From the NCBI GenBank assembly GCA_023935145.1, contig CM043702.1, positions 76,564,820 through 76,628,819 of the forward strand: a stretch of 64,000 nucleotides of DNA, written 5' to 3'. The stretch is from Bretschneidera sinensis (Eukaryota > Streptophyta > Magnoliopsida > Brassicales > Akaniaceae). Both the position numbers and the translations under genes were made by a program. The notes beneath the pieces are model-generated. The model was not told the DNA's origin, ran no database searches, and saw nothing but the letters and a program-made list of their open reading frames with translations. Of this stretch, positions 1 through 10,157 are shown piece after piece. Each line of letters opens with the position of its first letter. Position 1 is the first letter of the stretch.

Positions 1-515
1 AGGGCCAAGCATTGGCCGACTTCATTGTAGAGACAACCTTGTCCATGGATCCAGATGAGCCTACAACGTCAGTGGCCGATGAACCCTTTCCAAGGTGGAC
101 TCTCGACATAGACGGATCCTCTAATTCATTAGGGAGTGGGGTAGGACTCATTCTTTGTAGTCCAGAAGGATTCAGGATCGAGTACGCTTTAAGGTTTGAG
201 TTCAAGACCTCCAATAATGAGGTGGAGTACGAAGCCCTCCTAGCTGGTCTAAGATTGGCCAAAAGCATTGGCCGTCGAGGTTCTGGATGCATTCAGTGAC
301 TCTCAATTGGTAGTAAGTTAGATAAAGGGAGAATTTGAGGCTCAGGGAGATAAGCTCACCCAATATCTCCAAGAAGTGAAGAAGCTCGCCGCCAACTTCA
401 GGACGTTTCGGATAACTCAGATCCCCCGAGCTAAAAACTCTAAGGCAGATGCTTTGGCCAACTTGGCCTCCTCCCGACGCCTGGCACCAACCTAAGTAGT
501 CTACCAGGAAACCCT
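1..515 (+). pseudogene. Tat-1 archaeal-type RNase H fragment
   Basis: This domain would help degrade the RNA strand of the RNA:DNA hybrid during reverse transcription. The readable part begins near position 12 and shows the motifs WTLDIDGSSN (first acidic residue), NEVEYEALL (second) and, after a frame change near 265-275, AFSDSQL (third). The end of the domain reads ADALANLASS at about 448-480. There is a TAG at 319-321 and a TAA at 493-495, plus the frameshift, so no continuous protein is possible. The same domain is found in Tat-2 at 59560-59996, where DGSSN and NEVEYEALL are also kept. Confidence 0.85.
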
Positions 516-552
516 CTCCATACCGAGTATAGACGAAGCTCTAGTCCTACCA

Positions 553-1812
553 GTGGAAGAGGAAATGACATGGATGGACCCAATCCTCTGGTATTTGAAA
601 GAGGGCATAATACCCGAGCAAAAAGATCAAACTAGGAAGCTAATCTCCCGTGCTTCTCGGTTCACCCTCATTGAAGGGCAATTATACAAAAGGGCCCTGA
701 CCCTACCTTACCTACGGTGCCTCGGGCCGCGAATGGTAGACTATGATTTTCGAGAAGTCCATGAAGGAATATATGGAAATCACCTGGGAGCCCGGGCCTT
801 AGCCTTCAAAGTTCTCCGCCAAGGGTATTAGTGGCCTACAATGAAAGATGATGCAGCTGATTTAGTCAAGAAGTGTGAGAACTGTCAACAATATTCTCCA
901 ATATCGCACCGACCTGCAAACCCTCTTGTCTCCATCACGAGTCCCTTCCCCTTCGTTATGTGGGGGATTGATATCCTTGGCCCTTTCCCCGCGTCTGTAG
1001 GACAGAAAAAGCACCTCATCATGGTCATTGATTACTTCACTAAGTGGGTCGAGGTGGAACCGCTGGCCAGCATCACGAATCACCAAACCCAAAATTTCGT
1101 CTGAAAGTCAATAGTATGTCGATTCGGGATTCCTCGAATACTGATCACCGATAACGGGAAGCATTTTGATAGCTTCCAGTTCAAAAAATTCTGTGACAAT
1201 CTCCACATCGAACATCGGTTCTCGTCCGATGGGTATCCACAAGCCAATGGCCAAGCCGAAGTGAGTAACAGGACGCTCCTCCAAGGAATCAAAAAGAGGA
1301 TTAACGAAGCGGACAAACAGTGGGTTGACCAACTCTCCAATATCCTTTGGGCTTATCGAATGACTTTACGAACACCGACAGGAGAAACCCCATTCTTCAT
1401 GACGTAAGGATCAGAGGCCGTCATTCCCCTCGAAATTGGAGTTCCATCTGCATGTGTGCTATGTTTCGAACCAAGTGACAACGAAGAGGGATTGCGAATG
1501 AATGCTGACTTGGTTGATGAAGCCCGGGACAAACGTCAAATTCGCCTGGCTGCCTACCAGCAGAGGGCAGCTCGATACTACAACTCCAGGGTTTGACACA
1601 AGGATTTCAAGCTGCATGACCTTGTCCTTCGAAAAAGCGAAGTGTCTTGTCCTTGCCACATGGGAAAACTCGTTTCAAATTGGGAAGCCCCGTACAGGAT
1701 CCGAAGGGTGTGTCGAGTCAGCACATATGAGCTCGAGGATATGGATGGCAAACCTATCCCATGCACTTAGAATGCGGAGAATCTCCAAAAATTTTATCAA
1801 TGAAATGTAAAA
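553..1812 (+). pseudogene. Tat-1 integrase, interrupted by stops
   Basis: Integrase would insert the cDNA into the host chromosome. The zinc-binding region has the HHCC pattern, with histidines in VHEGIYGNHLG (about 748-780) and cysteines in CENCQQ (about 871-890). The catalytic core gives the DDE triad: DILGPFP (about 970), DNGKHFDS (about 1150) and an NGQAEVSNR stretch with the glutamate (about 1245). A C-terminal region follows to about 1810 (LHDLVLRK, ELEDMDGKPIP). Stops interrupt it at 829-831 (TAG), 1102-1104 (TGA), 1405-1407 (TAA) and 1594-1596 (TGA). All catalytic residues are readable, so the decay is by point mutation, not deletion. Confidence 0.9.
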
Positions 1813-1916
1813 GTGAAAGATTAATAAAGTTCGAAGTTTTAATTCCAAAAATTCATTAAGGTAGGAAGGAAGTACAAAAGTTAGGCGCTATCAGCCCCGG
1901 ATACAAAAACATGAGT

Positions 1917-3005
1917 CTATTCTAGAGAAGCAGGAACCTCGTGAGCCTCGTCTTCACCCCCTTCCTTGACCTCACCATCTCCTACCTCCTTGACCTCGCT
2001 TTCTGGGGCTGGCTGGGCCTCGCTCCCTGGTTCCTCCTGAACGCCAGCTATAGCAGTATCCTTTATGCCCTCTCCCCAAGCAGCAGCACTGGACTCCTTT
2101 GAGTCAGCCGCCAAGTCAAGGTCAGAAAAATCCACCTCCGAAAAAAGGGATATAGCCCTTCTCTTGGCTTCATTAAAACCTTCAAGGTACTGGGCGGCTC
2201 CTTTCTCTGTCAAGGATTCCTTCTTCTCCTCGGCACGAAGGCGGACCTCATCCAACACGGATTGGAACAGGTCCCTCTCTGCTGCCTTCCTCCGGAACTT
2301 TTTCAGCTCGGATCGGATCATGTCCAACTCTTCCCTAAGGACATCCTCAGTCTGATGCTGGTGGTCCCTCTCAAATATAGCCTTTGCCCTATCCCTCTCC
2401 GCCGTCTCAAGGGCATGAGACAGGTTATGAACTAAGACCTGGGATTCATCCAATTTGTACTCAGCCTTGGCCAAGCGATCCACCATATCCATAGTGCACC
2501 GAGAAAGCACCCCAGTAAGAACTCCGACCTAAAACGAAAAATGACCTTGTAAAAACAGTTAGCAATATGAGAACCAAGGAAAGAAGGGCAGGGAAATGAA
2601 GCATTACTTGAGACAAGCTGACCTCCGCGACCGAGCAAAGCTCCTTGATGGGCCTCGCCGAAATATCCACCATATCGCAGAGAGGGATCCCCAGCACTAG
2701 GTGTTTTCGAGCGACCTTCGAGTGGGCGAACACGGAGTCATCCACCCTTAAGGCCCATCGTGGAGTGAAAATGGAAACCAACCCAGACCCTTCCCCAGAC
2801 AAAGACGACCCTAGAGGAGCAGTGGGGGCAACCGGATCCACCCGCTCTTCAGAAACCGGGGGCCTCGGGGGACTATCCACTGGCATTGGCATCGCGGTTG
2901 GGGCTTTCACTTTTTTCTTCTACTGCCCCTGCCTAGAACCACTAGCTTCCGCAGCCCTCTTCCTTTCACGAGCCATGCACCTAGCTCTCGCAGCCATCTC
3001 CATAT
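1917..3005 (-). CDS. Exons 2-3 of the Tat-1 antisense gene (basic linker and coiled coil)
   Basis: Exon 2 (3005-2608) begins with a basic, alanine-rich stretch (MAARARC, RERKRAAEA), meets a TAG at 2922-2920, then runs through a proline-rich linker to AEVSLSQ at the splice donor. Exon 3 (2528-1917) is a long heptad-patterned helix (VDRLAKAEYKLDES, FERDHQHQTEDVL, EELDMIRSELKKF) predicted by eye to form a coiled coil, followed by an acidic tail rich in glutamate ending EVPASLE. The same layout recurs in Tat-2 (45185-45602 and about 51820-52168). A self-associating or nucleocapsid-like role is possible but is only a guess. Confidence 0.7.
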
Positions 3006-3079
3006 CTGCACAAAAAGCAAAGCATTAATGACTTGGAAAGAAAACTAAAATTCTTGAAAACTAAAAAACCAAGGGCTAC

Positions 3080-3989
3080 CATGCTCGAGGCTCGGAGGGA
3101 GTCTGGGAGGATACAAGTCGCGCCTGTGGAGTTCTTCATTATCTCCAAGCACCTCGATATCCAAGGGCGTGACCTTCATTGCCTCCAACGTCTCCTGCTG
3201 TCGGTGTAGGAGGTGCGGCCTCTTGCACTTGCCCATACACTCTAAACTCCAATTAAGGGGAACATCGAAGCTCTCAGCACTCTGAAGAAAGAAAAAACCC
3301 CCCTTCCACCTCTTTATGGAAGAGGGCTTCTCCTTCAGTACTTTCTTCCATCGCCTCGAGCTAACGATAACCCACCCAGAATGACCAAGCCGGGATAGTT
3401 GGAAGTGGGCCTTGAACACATTAAGGTTCGTCACCCCTCCTACCTCCTGACATATAGCGATGAATGCCAAGATCAACCGAACTGAGTTGGGAACCAGCTG
3501 ACTCAGCGCGATACCAAAGTATCTGAGTGTCGAGTAGAGGAACGGGTGAAGAGAGAGCCTAAGCCCAGCCTTAAGCTGATGTTCATAAACACACAGTTCG
3601 TAAGGCACTTGGCTTGGAAGAGCGTCGCAGGCTCTCTCCCCACCCTCCGGGACCCTCATATGATAATCCAGGGGGATTCTATACTTTAACCTCGTCCTCA
3701 CAAGACTAGCCTCCTCCACCACACTTGGAATAGAGTTTGCTTTGAACATCCACTCTTCTCTTTCAGTATCTATGGCGTCATCCCTAATGATCATTGACGC
3801 TTGGACATCCTCCTCCTCGGATGACTCTCCATCTTCGCTCTCTTCTCCAACTTCTTTATAAGGCACGAGAGTAAGACCCTCACCCCTACAGGCTGTCTCC
3901 TGAGAGAAGACTTCGCCACTAGAAGAGACACCTATTGCCTACCTTAACTCCCTCGACAGAGCCCCACTAGTGTCGTTACCACCGGACAT
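3080..3989 (-). CDS. Exon 1 of the Tat-1 antisense gene (Transposase_28-like domain)
   Basis: The exon starts at an ATG reading MSGGNDTSG and is open from after the TAG at 3941-3939. After an acidic stretch (EESEDGESSEEED, about 3845-3800) comes a globular region with VPYELCVYEHQL, LRLSLHPFLYS, LVPNSVRLILAF and LNVFKAHFQLSRL, ending with an SSIKRWKGGFFF block. The order of these blocks resembles the plant family Pfam calls Transposase_28 (putative gypsy-type transposon), whose biochemical role is unknown despite the name. The Tat-2 copy at 44199-45069 has the same blocks (NINIFKAHFWISR, SSLIKR). Family assignment is from memory of the motif pattern and is moderately sure. Confidence 0.7.
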
Positions 3990-4124
3990 CCTAACTCACC
4001 TAGAAAAGCTTTTAGGGAAGACTCCTAAGAAGGCCGAGCGCTCTCAAATTATCTCTTGCTGAACTTATGCTCTCGAGAACTCTCAAAAAATGCTGAGTGG
4101 GGATTGAAGTGAGGGGGAACTCCC

Positions 4125-4133
4125 TTATATAAA
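4125..4133 (-). promoter_or_regulatory. TATA box of the Tat-1 antisense gene
   Basis: On the minus strand the sequence reads TTTATATAAGGG, about 135 bp before the proposed ATG at 3989. The Tat-2 antisense gene has an equivalent box, CTATATAAG, at 23895-23903. This supports a promoter of its own for the reverse gene, separate from the LTR. Confidence 0.6.
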
Positions 4134-4422
4134 GACTCTGGTAGCAATAACAAGAGGCATTAACTCAGTACATCAGGACGCGCCCTCTGCTATCCCCAAG
4201 GCGTCGTTTCCAGACACTGAGGTGTCAACTGTCACTAAAACATGCCCTCTGCTGTCACCAATGCGCTGCCATTTAAAGTCAGCCATCATTGTTTGTCACA
4301 CCTACAAAAAGGGAAAACCCAGTAGGCCCAAAGTGGAAAGAAAGCCCACATATACGAGGAGAAGGAAACCACATAAACATAATTTCTCCAAGTGTTGATC
4401 GCTTAGCCAAAGTCTCTCCATA

Positions 4423-5336
4423 GTCCGAGTGTTTGAGCTGCGTTGCAAACGCTCGGCCATGTTCTCCAAAGTTCGAGTGTTTGAACTATGTTGCAAGCGC
4501 TCGGCCATGTTCGCCAAACTCCGAGCGTTTGAGCTGCGTTGCAAATGCTCGACCATGTTCTCTAGAGTCCGAGCATTTGAGCTGCGTTACAAACGCTTGA
4601 CCATGTTCGTCAAAGTCCGAGCGTTTGAGCTATATTGTAAATGCTCAACCATGTTCTCCAAAGTCCGAGCGTTTTGAGCTGCTTTGCAAACGCTCGGCCA
4701 TGTCCTCCAAAGTTCGAGCGTTTGAACTATGTTGCAAGCGCTCGGCCATGTTCGCCAAAGTCCGAGCGTTTGAGCTGCGTTGCAAACACTCGACCATGTT
4801 CTCCAGAGTCCGAGTATTTGAGCTGCGTTGCAAACGCTCGACCATGTTCGCCAAAGTCCGAGCGTTTGAGCTATGTTGTAAATGCTCAGCCATGTTCTCC
4901 AAAGTCCGAACGTTTTGAGCTGCTTTGAAAACGCTCGGCTATGTCCTCCAAAGTCCGAGTGTTTGAACTACGTTGCAAGCGCTCAGCCATGTTCGCCAAA
5001 GTCTGAGCGTTTGAGCTGCGTTGTAAACGCTCGACCATGTTCTCTAGAGTTCGAGTGTTTGAGCTACATTGCAAGCGTTCGGCCATGTTCGCCAAAGTCT
5101 AAGCGTTTGAAGTACGTTGCAAGCGCTCGACCATGTTCGCCAAAGTTCGAGCGTTTGAGCTGTGTTGCAAACGCTCGGCCATGTTCTCTAGAGTCTGAGC
5201 GTTTGAGCTGCGTTATAAATGCTTGGCCATGTTCTCCAGAGTCCGAGCGTTTAAGTTGCGTTGCAAACGCTTAGCCATGTTCTCCAGAGGCCGAGCGTTT
5301 GAGCTGCGTTGCAAACGCTTGGCCATGTTCACCAAG
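4423..5336. repeat. Tat-1 48-bp tandem array, about 19 units
   Basis: A unit of 48 bp repeats with small changes. A few units are 49 bp because of an extra T in GCGTTTTGAGC. Each unit holds an inverted repeat, CCGAGCGTTTG and CAAACGCTCGG, around a 10-bp loop, followed by about 16 bp of spacer reading like CCATGTTCTCCAAAGT. Because 48 is a multiple of three, several frames stay open on both strands and give 16-residue peptide repeats. I regard these as a by-product. Tandem arrays in this 3' region are known for Tat elements and have been proposed as a source of satellite DNA. Confidence 0.92.
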
Positions 5337-6193
5337 TATTTGAAGCTTCTCCCGCATTGTGCCCAAAATCAAGTTCATTTTACTGAATAAGTATGAAAGG
5401 CAAAGATACCATGCAAGACAAAGATTGAAAGAAAGAAATTTTATTAATTCAAGAGAATTACAACTAACGACCTCGAAGTACAAGGAAAATAAGGCCCTAA
5501 CCGGCCTAACGGCCTCGAAGTACAAAGGGAAAACTGAAACACCAGGCTTTTAAGCAGTCCAGTACATAAGCTCCCTCACCCACTTCAGCCTGAAAAGCTC
5601 CTGGCACGAGGGACCTCCTCAACCGCTCCTACTCGGAATCTGGAAGAGGTCCTGGTCCCCATTTGGAATCTGAAAGAGGTCCTGACTCCCGCTTGGAATC
5701 AGGATGAAATCTCCACTCGTTGAAGAGCATCTCCCCTCCGGAGTAGGCTCTTCCTCCACCTTGGCTTCTATAAATCCCTCAAGAGACTGCTGACTCCCCT
5801 CCCTTTCTTGGATCGCTACCATCAGAATCTATTAAGTCAAAGCGCGACCCCTCAGTTAGAGAGTAAAGACAAACTCATCTCAGAAAACTAAACCCTTTTT
5901 TCTGTTTATAAGAAAATGTGTCATAGACCCCTTTTTATAAGAAGGGAAAGCGCGTTCAACGAGAGCATTTAATGTGAACGCGAGAAAAAAAGAGATCTTT
6001 AAGGTTTCAAGGCCACTCACATTTCTCCAGACGACTATTCACTTCCTGAGAATAATGTACCTGCTCCCAAAGCCGACTGTTTAACGCGAGTTTGACTCAC
6101 AAGCTGCCATGTACGTCCTGATCTCCATCCACACCCAGTCCAATCATTAAAAGCCCATGCCATGTAATACTTCCTTAAGCACATGAATGTACT
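5337..6193. other. Tat-1 3' untranslated region with a short 30-bp repeat
   Basis: This stretch between the 48-bp array and the polypurine tract holds no convincing gene. At 5635-5704 a 30-bp unit (GGAATCTGGAAGAGG...) occurs twice plus a partial copy, inside a minus-strand open stretch of 67 codons (5619-5822) that reads QDLFQIP twice. The stretch around 5400-5560 (TTTATTAATTC, CTCGAAGTACAA) loosely resembles the end of the antisense gene near 1820-1890, so an old partial duplication is possible. Confidence 0.5.
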
Positions 6194-6212
6194 TAAGGAA
6201 GTGGGGGGCCTG
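6194..6212 (+). promoter_or_regulatory. Polypurine tract of Tat-1
   Basis: The purine-rich run AAGGAAGTGGGGGGCC ends next to the LTR start. It would prime plus-strand DNA synthesis. The matching tract in Tat-2 (minus strand, 22529-22514) reads GGATGTGGGAGGCCTA. Confidence 0.8.
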
Positions 6213-6781
6213 TGATATGGCCCAAAATACTCCGGTCCAATGAGAGGCCCAACGGATATCCTGGTCTAGTAAACTCTCCAGCCTAAAAAGCACTCTGGCC
6301 CAGTAGACTCTCTAGCTCAATAAGCACTCTAGCCCACATAAAGAACGGTCCATCAACCCTACACACGCAGCCACCCTACGATGTACCACCCTGTGACGTA
6401 CCACCCTACAGCCGCTCGCACGCGCAACCATACAGCCACCCTACAGCACGCCACCCTGCAGCCACTCTATGGCACACCGTAGCCACCCTAAGACGCAGCC
6501 TCCTGAGCATTTAATCAATACCTCCCTACCGGTAGACGGCTATAAATAGGCCAAGGTATGGATTTCATAAGGCATTCAGACTCATCTTTACTTACACTCT
6601 AATTATTTAAGCCTTCGGTTTCTTTTGAGCCCTTGGCTTCACCCTTAAGCCCTCGCTAACTTAAGCTTCGGAGCACCCTCGTAGGTCTTCCCCTCCCCTC
6701 CTTCCAAGGGCCTGAAGTTCATTCCTGTTACTTGTACAGGGCCCAGGCCACGTCAGCAACAACCACTTTTTGGCATCAACA
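6213..6781 (+). repeat. 3' LTR of Tat-1
   Basis: The LTR begins TGATATGGCCC directly after the polypurine tract (TGTGATATGG at 6211 is an alternative start) and ends GGCATCAACA. The last bases match the end of the Tat-2 LTR (GGCATCAACA on its own strand). A TATA box lies at about 6540-6548 (CTATAAATA). Positions about 6365-6505 hold a degenerate short repeat of CAGCCACCCTAC. The 5' partner lies outside the window, so age cannot be judged. Confidence 0.85.
6541..6548 (+). promoter_or_regulatory. TATA box in the Tat-1 LTR
   Basis: TATAAATA lies 327 bp into the LTR, the expected place for the U3 promoter. Transcription would begin some 30 bp downstream. Confidence 0.6.
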
Positions 6782-7148
6782 GGTATCAATGGTTTGAGAA
6801 AAGTAATGGAGTGGCCTATGGTTGCGAGCGCATCCCTGATCTGATCTTTGCTTAAGTGCCGTCGGATATAGGTTTACAGTGCTGGATCTGTTTTGCGAGT
6901 GCCGTTGGATCTGGGTTTGCAGTGCCGAATCTGTTTTATGAGAGCCATTGAATTTGGGCTAGTAGTGCTGGATTAAATTTTTAAAGTATAATTAAAGATA
7001 GCAGATGGAGAATTCAAATTTAAAATAAATTAAAAATCTGATATGCAAAATATTTCCTTAATTTCAATTTTTCTACATTTTCTCAATAATTAAAGCATAA
7101 TTGGATAAAGAGAAAATGCACTTGACATGGAAAGACCATAAGCCATTT
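6782..7148. other. Probable host DNA between the two Tat elements
   Basis: This 367-bp stretch lies after the Tat-1 LTR end and before the Tat-2 target duplication. It has no open reading frame of note, becomes AT-rich after 6970, and contains the 43-bp repeat described separately. It would be continuous with 63261 onwards in the chromosome before Tat-2 arrived. Confidence 0.6.
6855..6972. repeat. 43-bp tandem repeat, about 2.7 units
   Basis: Units start at 6855, 6898 and 6941 with AGTGCCGTCGGAT, AGTGCCGTTGGAT and AGAGCCATTGAAT, exactly 43 bp apart, and each contains a CAGTGCTGGAT-like core. The last unit is partial. Confidence 0.8.
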
Positions 7149-7289
7149 CATGGTGTTGATGCCTAAAATATGTTGCTGAGCTGGAGATTAGTGCTCTTGG
7201 GAGGGGTCTGCACAACGAAACAAGGGTGAACTAGAGGGTCGCCAGAGGAATGGGGAGGCGGGGGGGAGGGTGATGCCTCCAATGACACT

Positions 7290-9067
7290 TGTTTATGCCC
7301 AAAGAATAACGCGGTAGCTGTAGCACAACTTTGGGGTGTCCATTCCACAGAGAGATAAATTTGAAGAATATTAGAAGGAACAAAGAAACTAAAGAAAAAT
7401 ATTAATGATTAATGGAGAACAAAGATTAATTTTTAAATGCAAATTAAAGTGAAGAAAAGTGACTAACGAAGAAAGTACTCAAATTTGACAAACAGTAAAG
7501 CGTCGGGAATCCCTTGCACAAATCTAGTATTTTAATTATTCTTAATTTATTGAATAACTCAATTGGGAACTCAATTCCAAAAATTCTCAATCGGAAGGTG
7601 TAGATTTATTAACCAAGATTAAACCAAATATAACCCTTTAAAAAATCATTCACCACTTTTAAAATACATAAATTATTATCACTATTGAGAAAATCCAACA
7701 ACGACACTATACTTAGGAAGCGATATTGCAGCAAAAAATTAAATCAATATAGATAGATAATTGATCCAAACATAATCAAAGAGCTAATCCATTCAATAGA
7801 GAAAGCATGATTGAATCCATAAACAGAATAAATTCTATGATTATTTGGAGAAGAAAGCATCACCAATGAATTGAGAATGATAAAACAAAATAGTTTTACT
7901 AATTGAAAATAAAATAAATTAAAAAATAAACAAAAATACCATCTACTGTGCAAGTTCATCCCTAGCCCTACTTGAGAATTTCGTTACCCATAAATATAAT
8001 GGACAACAAAAATCTCAAGGGAAAAATTAGAGCAAACATTAAAGTGCTAAACTCTAAACTTTAAACTTGAAAACTTAAAATAAATAAATTAAAACTAACA
8101 ATACATGGAGAGAGAAATTCCACCCGCAACTGCTGTACGATGCTTCCCCTGATTGGTAGCAAAATCCTCCAGATTGCACCCCTTGGTAGCAAAGCCTCCG
8201 AGATTGCACACCCATTTGATGACGTGAAATGAGACTTTTATTGGGGAACTCCATGAGTGCAATGTGTTTCTAATCCGATGTGGGATATGGAATGTAGAAT
8301 GTGTTTCCAACCGATGTGGGATGTAGGATTTAAGCCTTCACATGCCCTTCAAAACTTCTGCCCATGCTGAATTCATGCACAACCTGACCTTTGTCTACTA
8401 AAACTTCCATAACTTTCTCTAGAAAAATCATATTTACGAGTCATAAAATTCTCCAGAAAATAGACATTTGGATCTTTCTAAGCATATATGGCTCATCTCC
8501 TGTTTTTTCTTGAAACATTTCAGTTTAATCCACAAAAATCACTTCTACCGCGCTGAAATCACGCACAGCCTGACCTTTGTCTACTAAAACTGCCATAACT
8601 TTCTCTAGAAAAATCATATTTACGAGCCGTGAAATTCTCCAGAAAATAGACATCTGGATCTTTCCAAGCATATATAGTTCATATTATGTATCTTCCTGAA
8701 TCAATACAGTTTAATCCGCAAAAATGACTTATGTGTACGGGCAATTCTGACAATTTAGTGAAACTCCTTTCCAAGTGCTTGTAAACCTGTAAAACAATGA
8801 CAAAACAACTCAAAGTAACAATTTCCTAGGCTAAACATATAAATAAATACTTGAGCACCATTGCGCTCGATCGCAGGTCTCTTGTGCTTGATCGCAATAG
8901 CAAATTCCAGCTTTTGTATTTTTTCACATTAAATCCCCAATTTCCTTTGCAATCCTATAAAATATTAAAAATCATAGAACTAATACAAAATATCATATTA
9001 GGACACAACTAAAGAATTTACAAATGTAAATTAAGGGGCCAAAATATGCAATATTTGGCACTCATCA
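7290..9067 (-). repeat. 3' LTR of Athila-E (1778 bp)
   Basis: Read on the minus strand it starts TGATGAGTGCC and ends GGGCATAAACA. It shares its first part (TGCCAAATATTGCATATTTTGG) with the LTRs of Athila-F. It holds a tandem duplication of about 186 bp (8366-8551 and 8552-8740) that Athila-F lacks. Near 8863-8900 are copies of the GCTCGATCGCA motif. Open stretches inside it (for example 8095-8310) are not genes. Confidence 0.9.
8366..8740. repeat. 186-bp tandem duplication in the Athila-E LTR
   Basis: Two copies start at GCTGAATTCATGCACA (8366) and GCTGAAATCACGCACA (8552). Both contain CCTGACCTTTGTCTAC, TTTCTCTAGAAAAATC and AGAAAATAGACAT. The other Athila-E LTR has the same duplication from about 15606, so it predates the insertion. 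Confidence 0.8.
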
Positions 9068-9086
9068 AATACCCCCAAACTTACAT
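9068..9086 (-). promoter_or_regulatory. Polypurine tract of Athila-E
   Basis: On the minus strand AAGTTTGGGGGTATT abuts the LTR start TGATGAG. The same tract is found in Athila-F at 57418-57433. Confidence 0.75.
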
Positions 9087-9985
9087 TTTGCTAGTTCCTT
9101 AGCAAAATAAAATTAAAAAAAAACTAAATGAAAAACAAAGAACACAAAGATAAATCCATCATTCATGGTGCCCAAAAATTTAAGTAGCACAGAAAACCAT
9201 GATATTCATTCATGAGCAAGCTTAAAATATAAACTCATCTTCGCAATGAAGATGAATTTTAAAATCTAATTACTTACAAGAGGTCGACTAAGGCATCACA
9301 AGCTCAAATTCGTGTAAAATGAACTAGCACATAAAAATGAAGCTTCCAAATAACTCCAATGTGTAATGTCTTCATATATTAAGATTCATCGAATTTCCCA
9401 TCAGAATGAACAATAATGGCATAGTTTTATTTCCTTCTTTATTTTATTATGAGGCTCGCCATGTTTGGTTCCCTTAAGCTTTCTAATTGACCATGTAGCG
9501 AGTGTTGAGTCAATGACTCCCAAACCAGATGGTTTTAAGGCAATAGGTGTAAAGACAGCCCTAAGGACTTACTAACTCGAGTAAAAAAGGCTACGAAACT
9601 AAGCAAAATTCTCACCTTTTGACGTGAACACTCACTGCTTACTAAGGCAAAAGGTTCAGTTACTCAGTGAAAAGTTTGTCAATGATCGTTATGAGTATTT
9701 TTTTATGCCAAAGTGTCCATCCAACAAGTCATCCGGAATCATCTAAACCATGGAACATACACATTAAAATCACATGTCATACCTCACACGATTATGTGCT
9801 AATGTGCTCGTGTCAGATTAGATCAAACATATGAATTCTCAAATGCCTAAAGTAAGTAACTAAACTTTAAAATTCTATCATCAGATCATGTGTTCACGAT
9901 TTTAAGATTTCCAATGAAATCACATCACAATATTGTTTAGATCAACCAAAATTTCAAAACAATCATGAACATGCATTTATCTTTT

Positions 9986-10032
<47 letters not shown>

Positions 10033-10157
10033 TAGGACAAAGTGTGTATGAATGTGTCTCCCATACCCCCAAACTTAAAGTACACAGTGTCCCCAATGTG
10101 TGAATAACATGGAAAGAGTTGACTTAGGAGATGGAGAACTAGCTGGACTGGCATGGC
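9087..10157 (-). other. Athila-E 3' untranslated region
   Basis: This is AT-rich noncoding sequence between the broken pol and the 3' LTR. It holds a second G-rich tract near 10060 (minus strand AAGTTTGGGGGTATG), the AT dinucleotide run, and blocks shared with Athila-F 56210-57420 such as GCAGTGAGTGTTCACGTC and CATCTGGTTTGGGAGTC. No reading frame is convincing, and the envelope-like gene expected here in full Athila elements is not seen. Confidence 0.7.
9988..10027. repeat. (AT)n microsatellite
   Basis: About 19 AT units in a row lie within the Athila-E 3' region. Athila-F lacks it at the matching place, where it has short TAA and ATG/CAT runs instead. Confidence 0.95.

Larger units (their letters stand above)
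1917..3989 (-). pseudogene. Tat-1 antisense three-exon gene
   Basis: This gene runs against the element between integrase and the 3' LTR, a place where Tat elements such as Grande and Retand are known to carry a reverse-strand gene of unknown function. I read three exons: 3989-3080, 3005-2608 and 2528-1917. The introns, 3079-3006 (74 nt) and 2607-2529 (79 nt), begin GT and end AG. Removing them keeps one frame from an ATG at 3989 to a stop at 1917: exon 1 ends in phase 1, exon 2 ends on a full codon. Only two TAG codons break it, at 3941-3939 (codon 17) and 2922-2920. The product would have an acidic serine-rich start, a globular middle and a coiled-coil end. Exon structure is inferred from sequence only. 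No transcript has been seen. Confidence 0.75.
1..6781 (+). mobile_element. Tat-1: Ty3/gypsy Tat-lineage LTR retrotransposon, 3' half
   Basis: The window opens inside a plus-strand gypsy element whose 5' LTR, gag, protease and reverse transcriptase lie off the left edge. In order it shows the second (archaeal-type) RNase H, integrase, a gene on the opposite strand, a 48-bp tandem array, a polypurine tract and the 3' LTR ending GGCATCAACA at 6781. An extra RNase H directly before integrase, together with a reverse-strand gene between pol and the 3' LTR, is the plan of the plant Tat clade (Retand, Grande, RIRE2). The pol frame has several stops, so the copy is dead. The second Tat element of this window (7154-63255) has the same plan but clearly different sequence. 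Confidence 0.9.

Noticed and set aside
4302..5274. Open frames on both strands with 16-residue peptide repeats
   Set aside because: They are readings of the 48-bp array. The period is a multiple of three, which keeps several frames open at once. Units of 49 bp shift the frame, so no one frame is maintained.
4423..5336. CRISPR-like array
   Set aside because: The regular repeats have no unique spacers, units are contiguous, there are no cas genes, and the DNA is from a plant.
7154..7289. Independent solo LTR fragment
   Set aside because: It joins exactly to 22048 across the ACACT duplication and pairs with 62669-63255.
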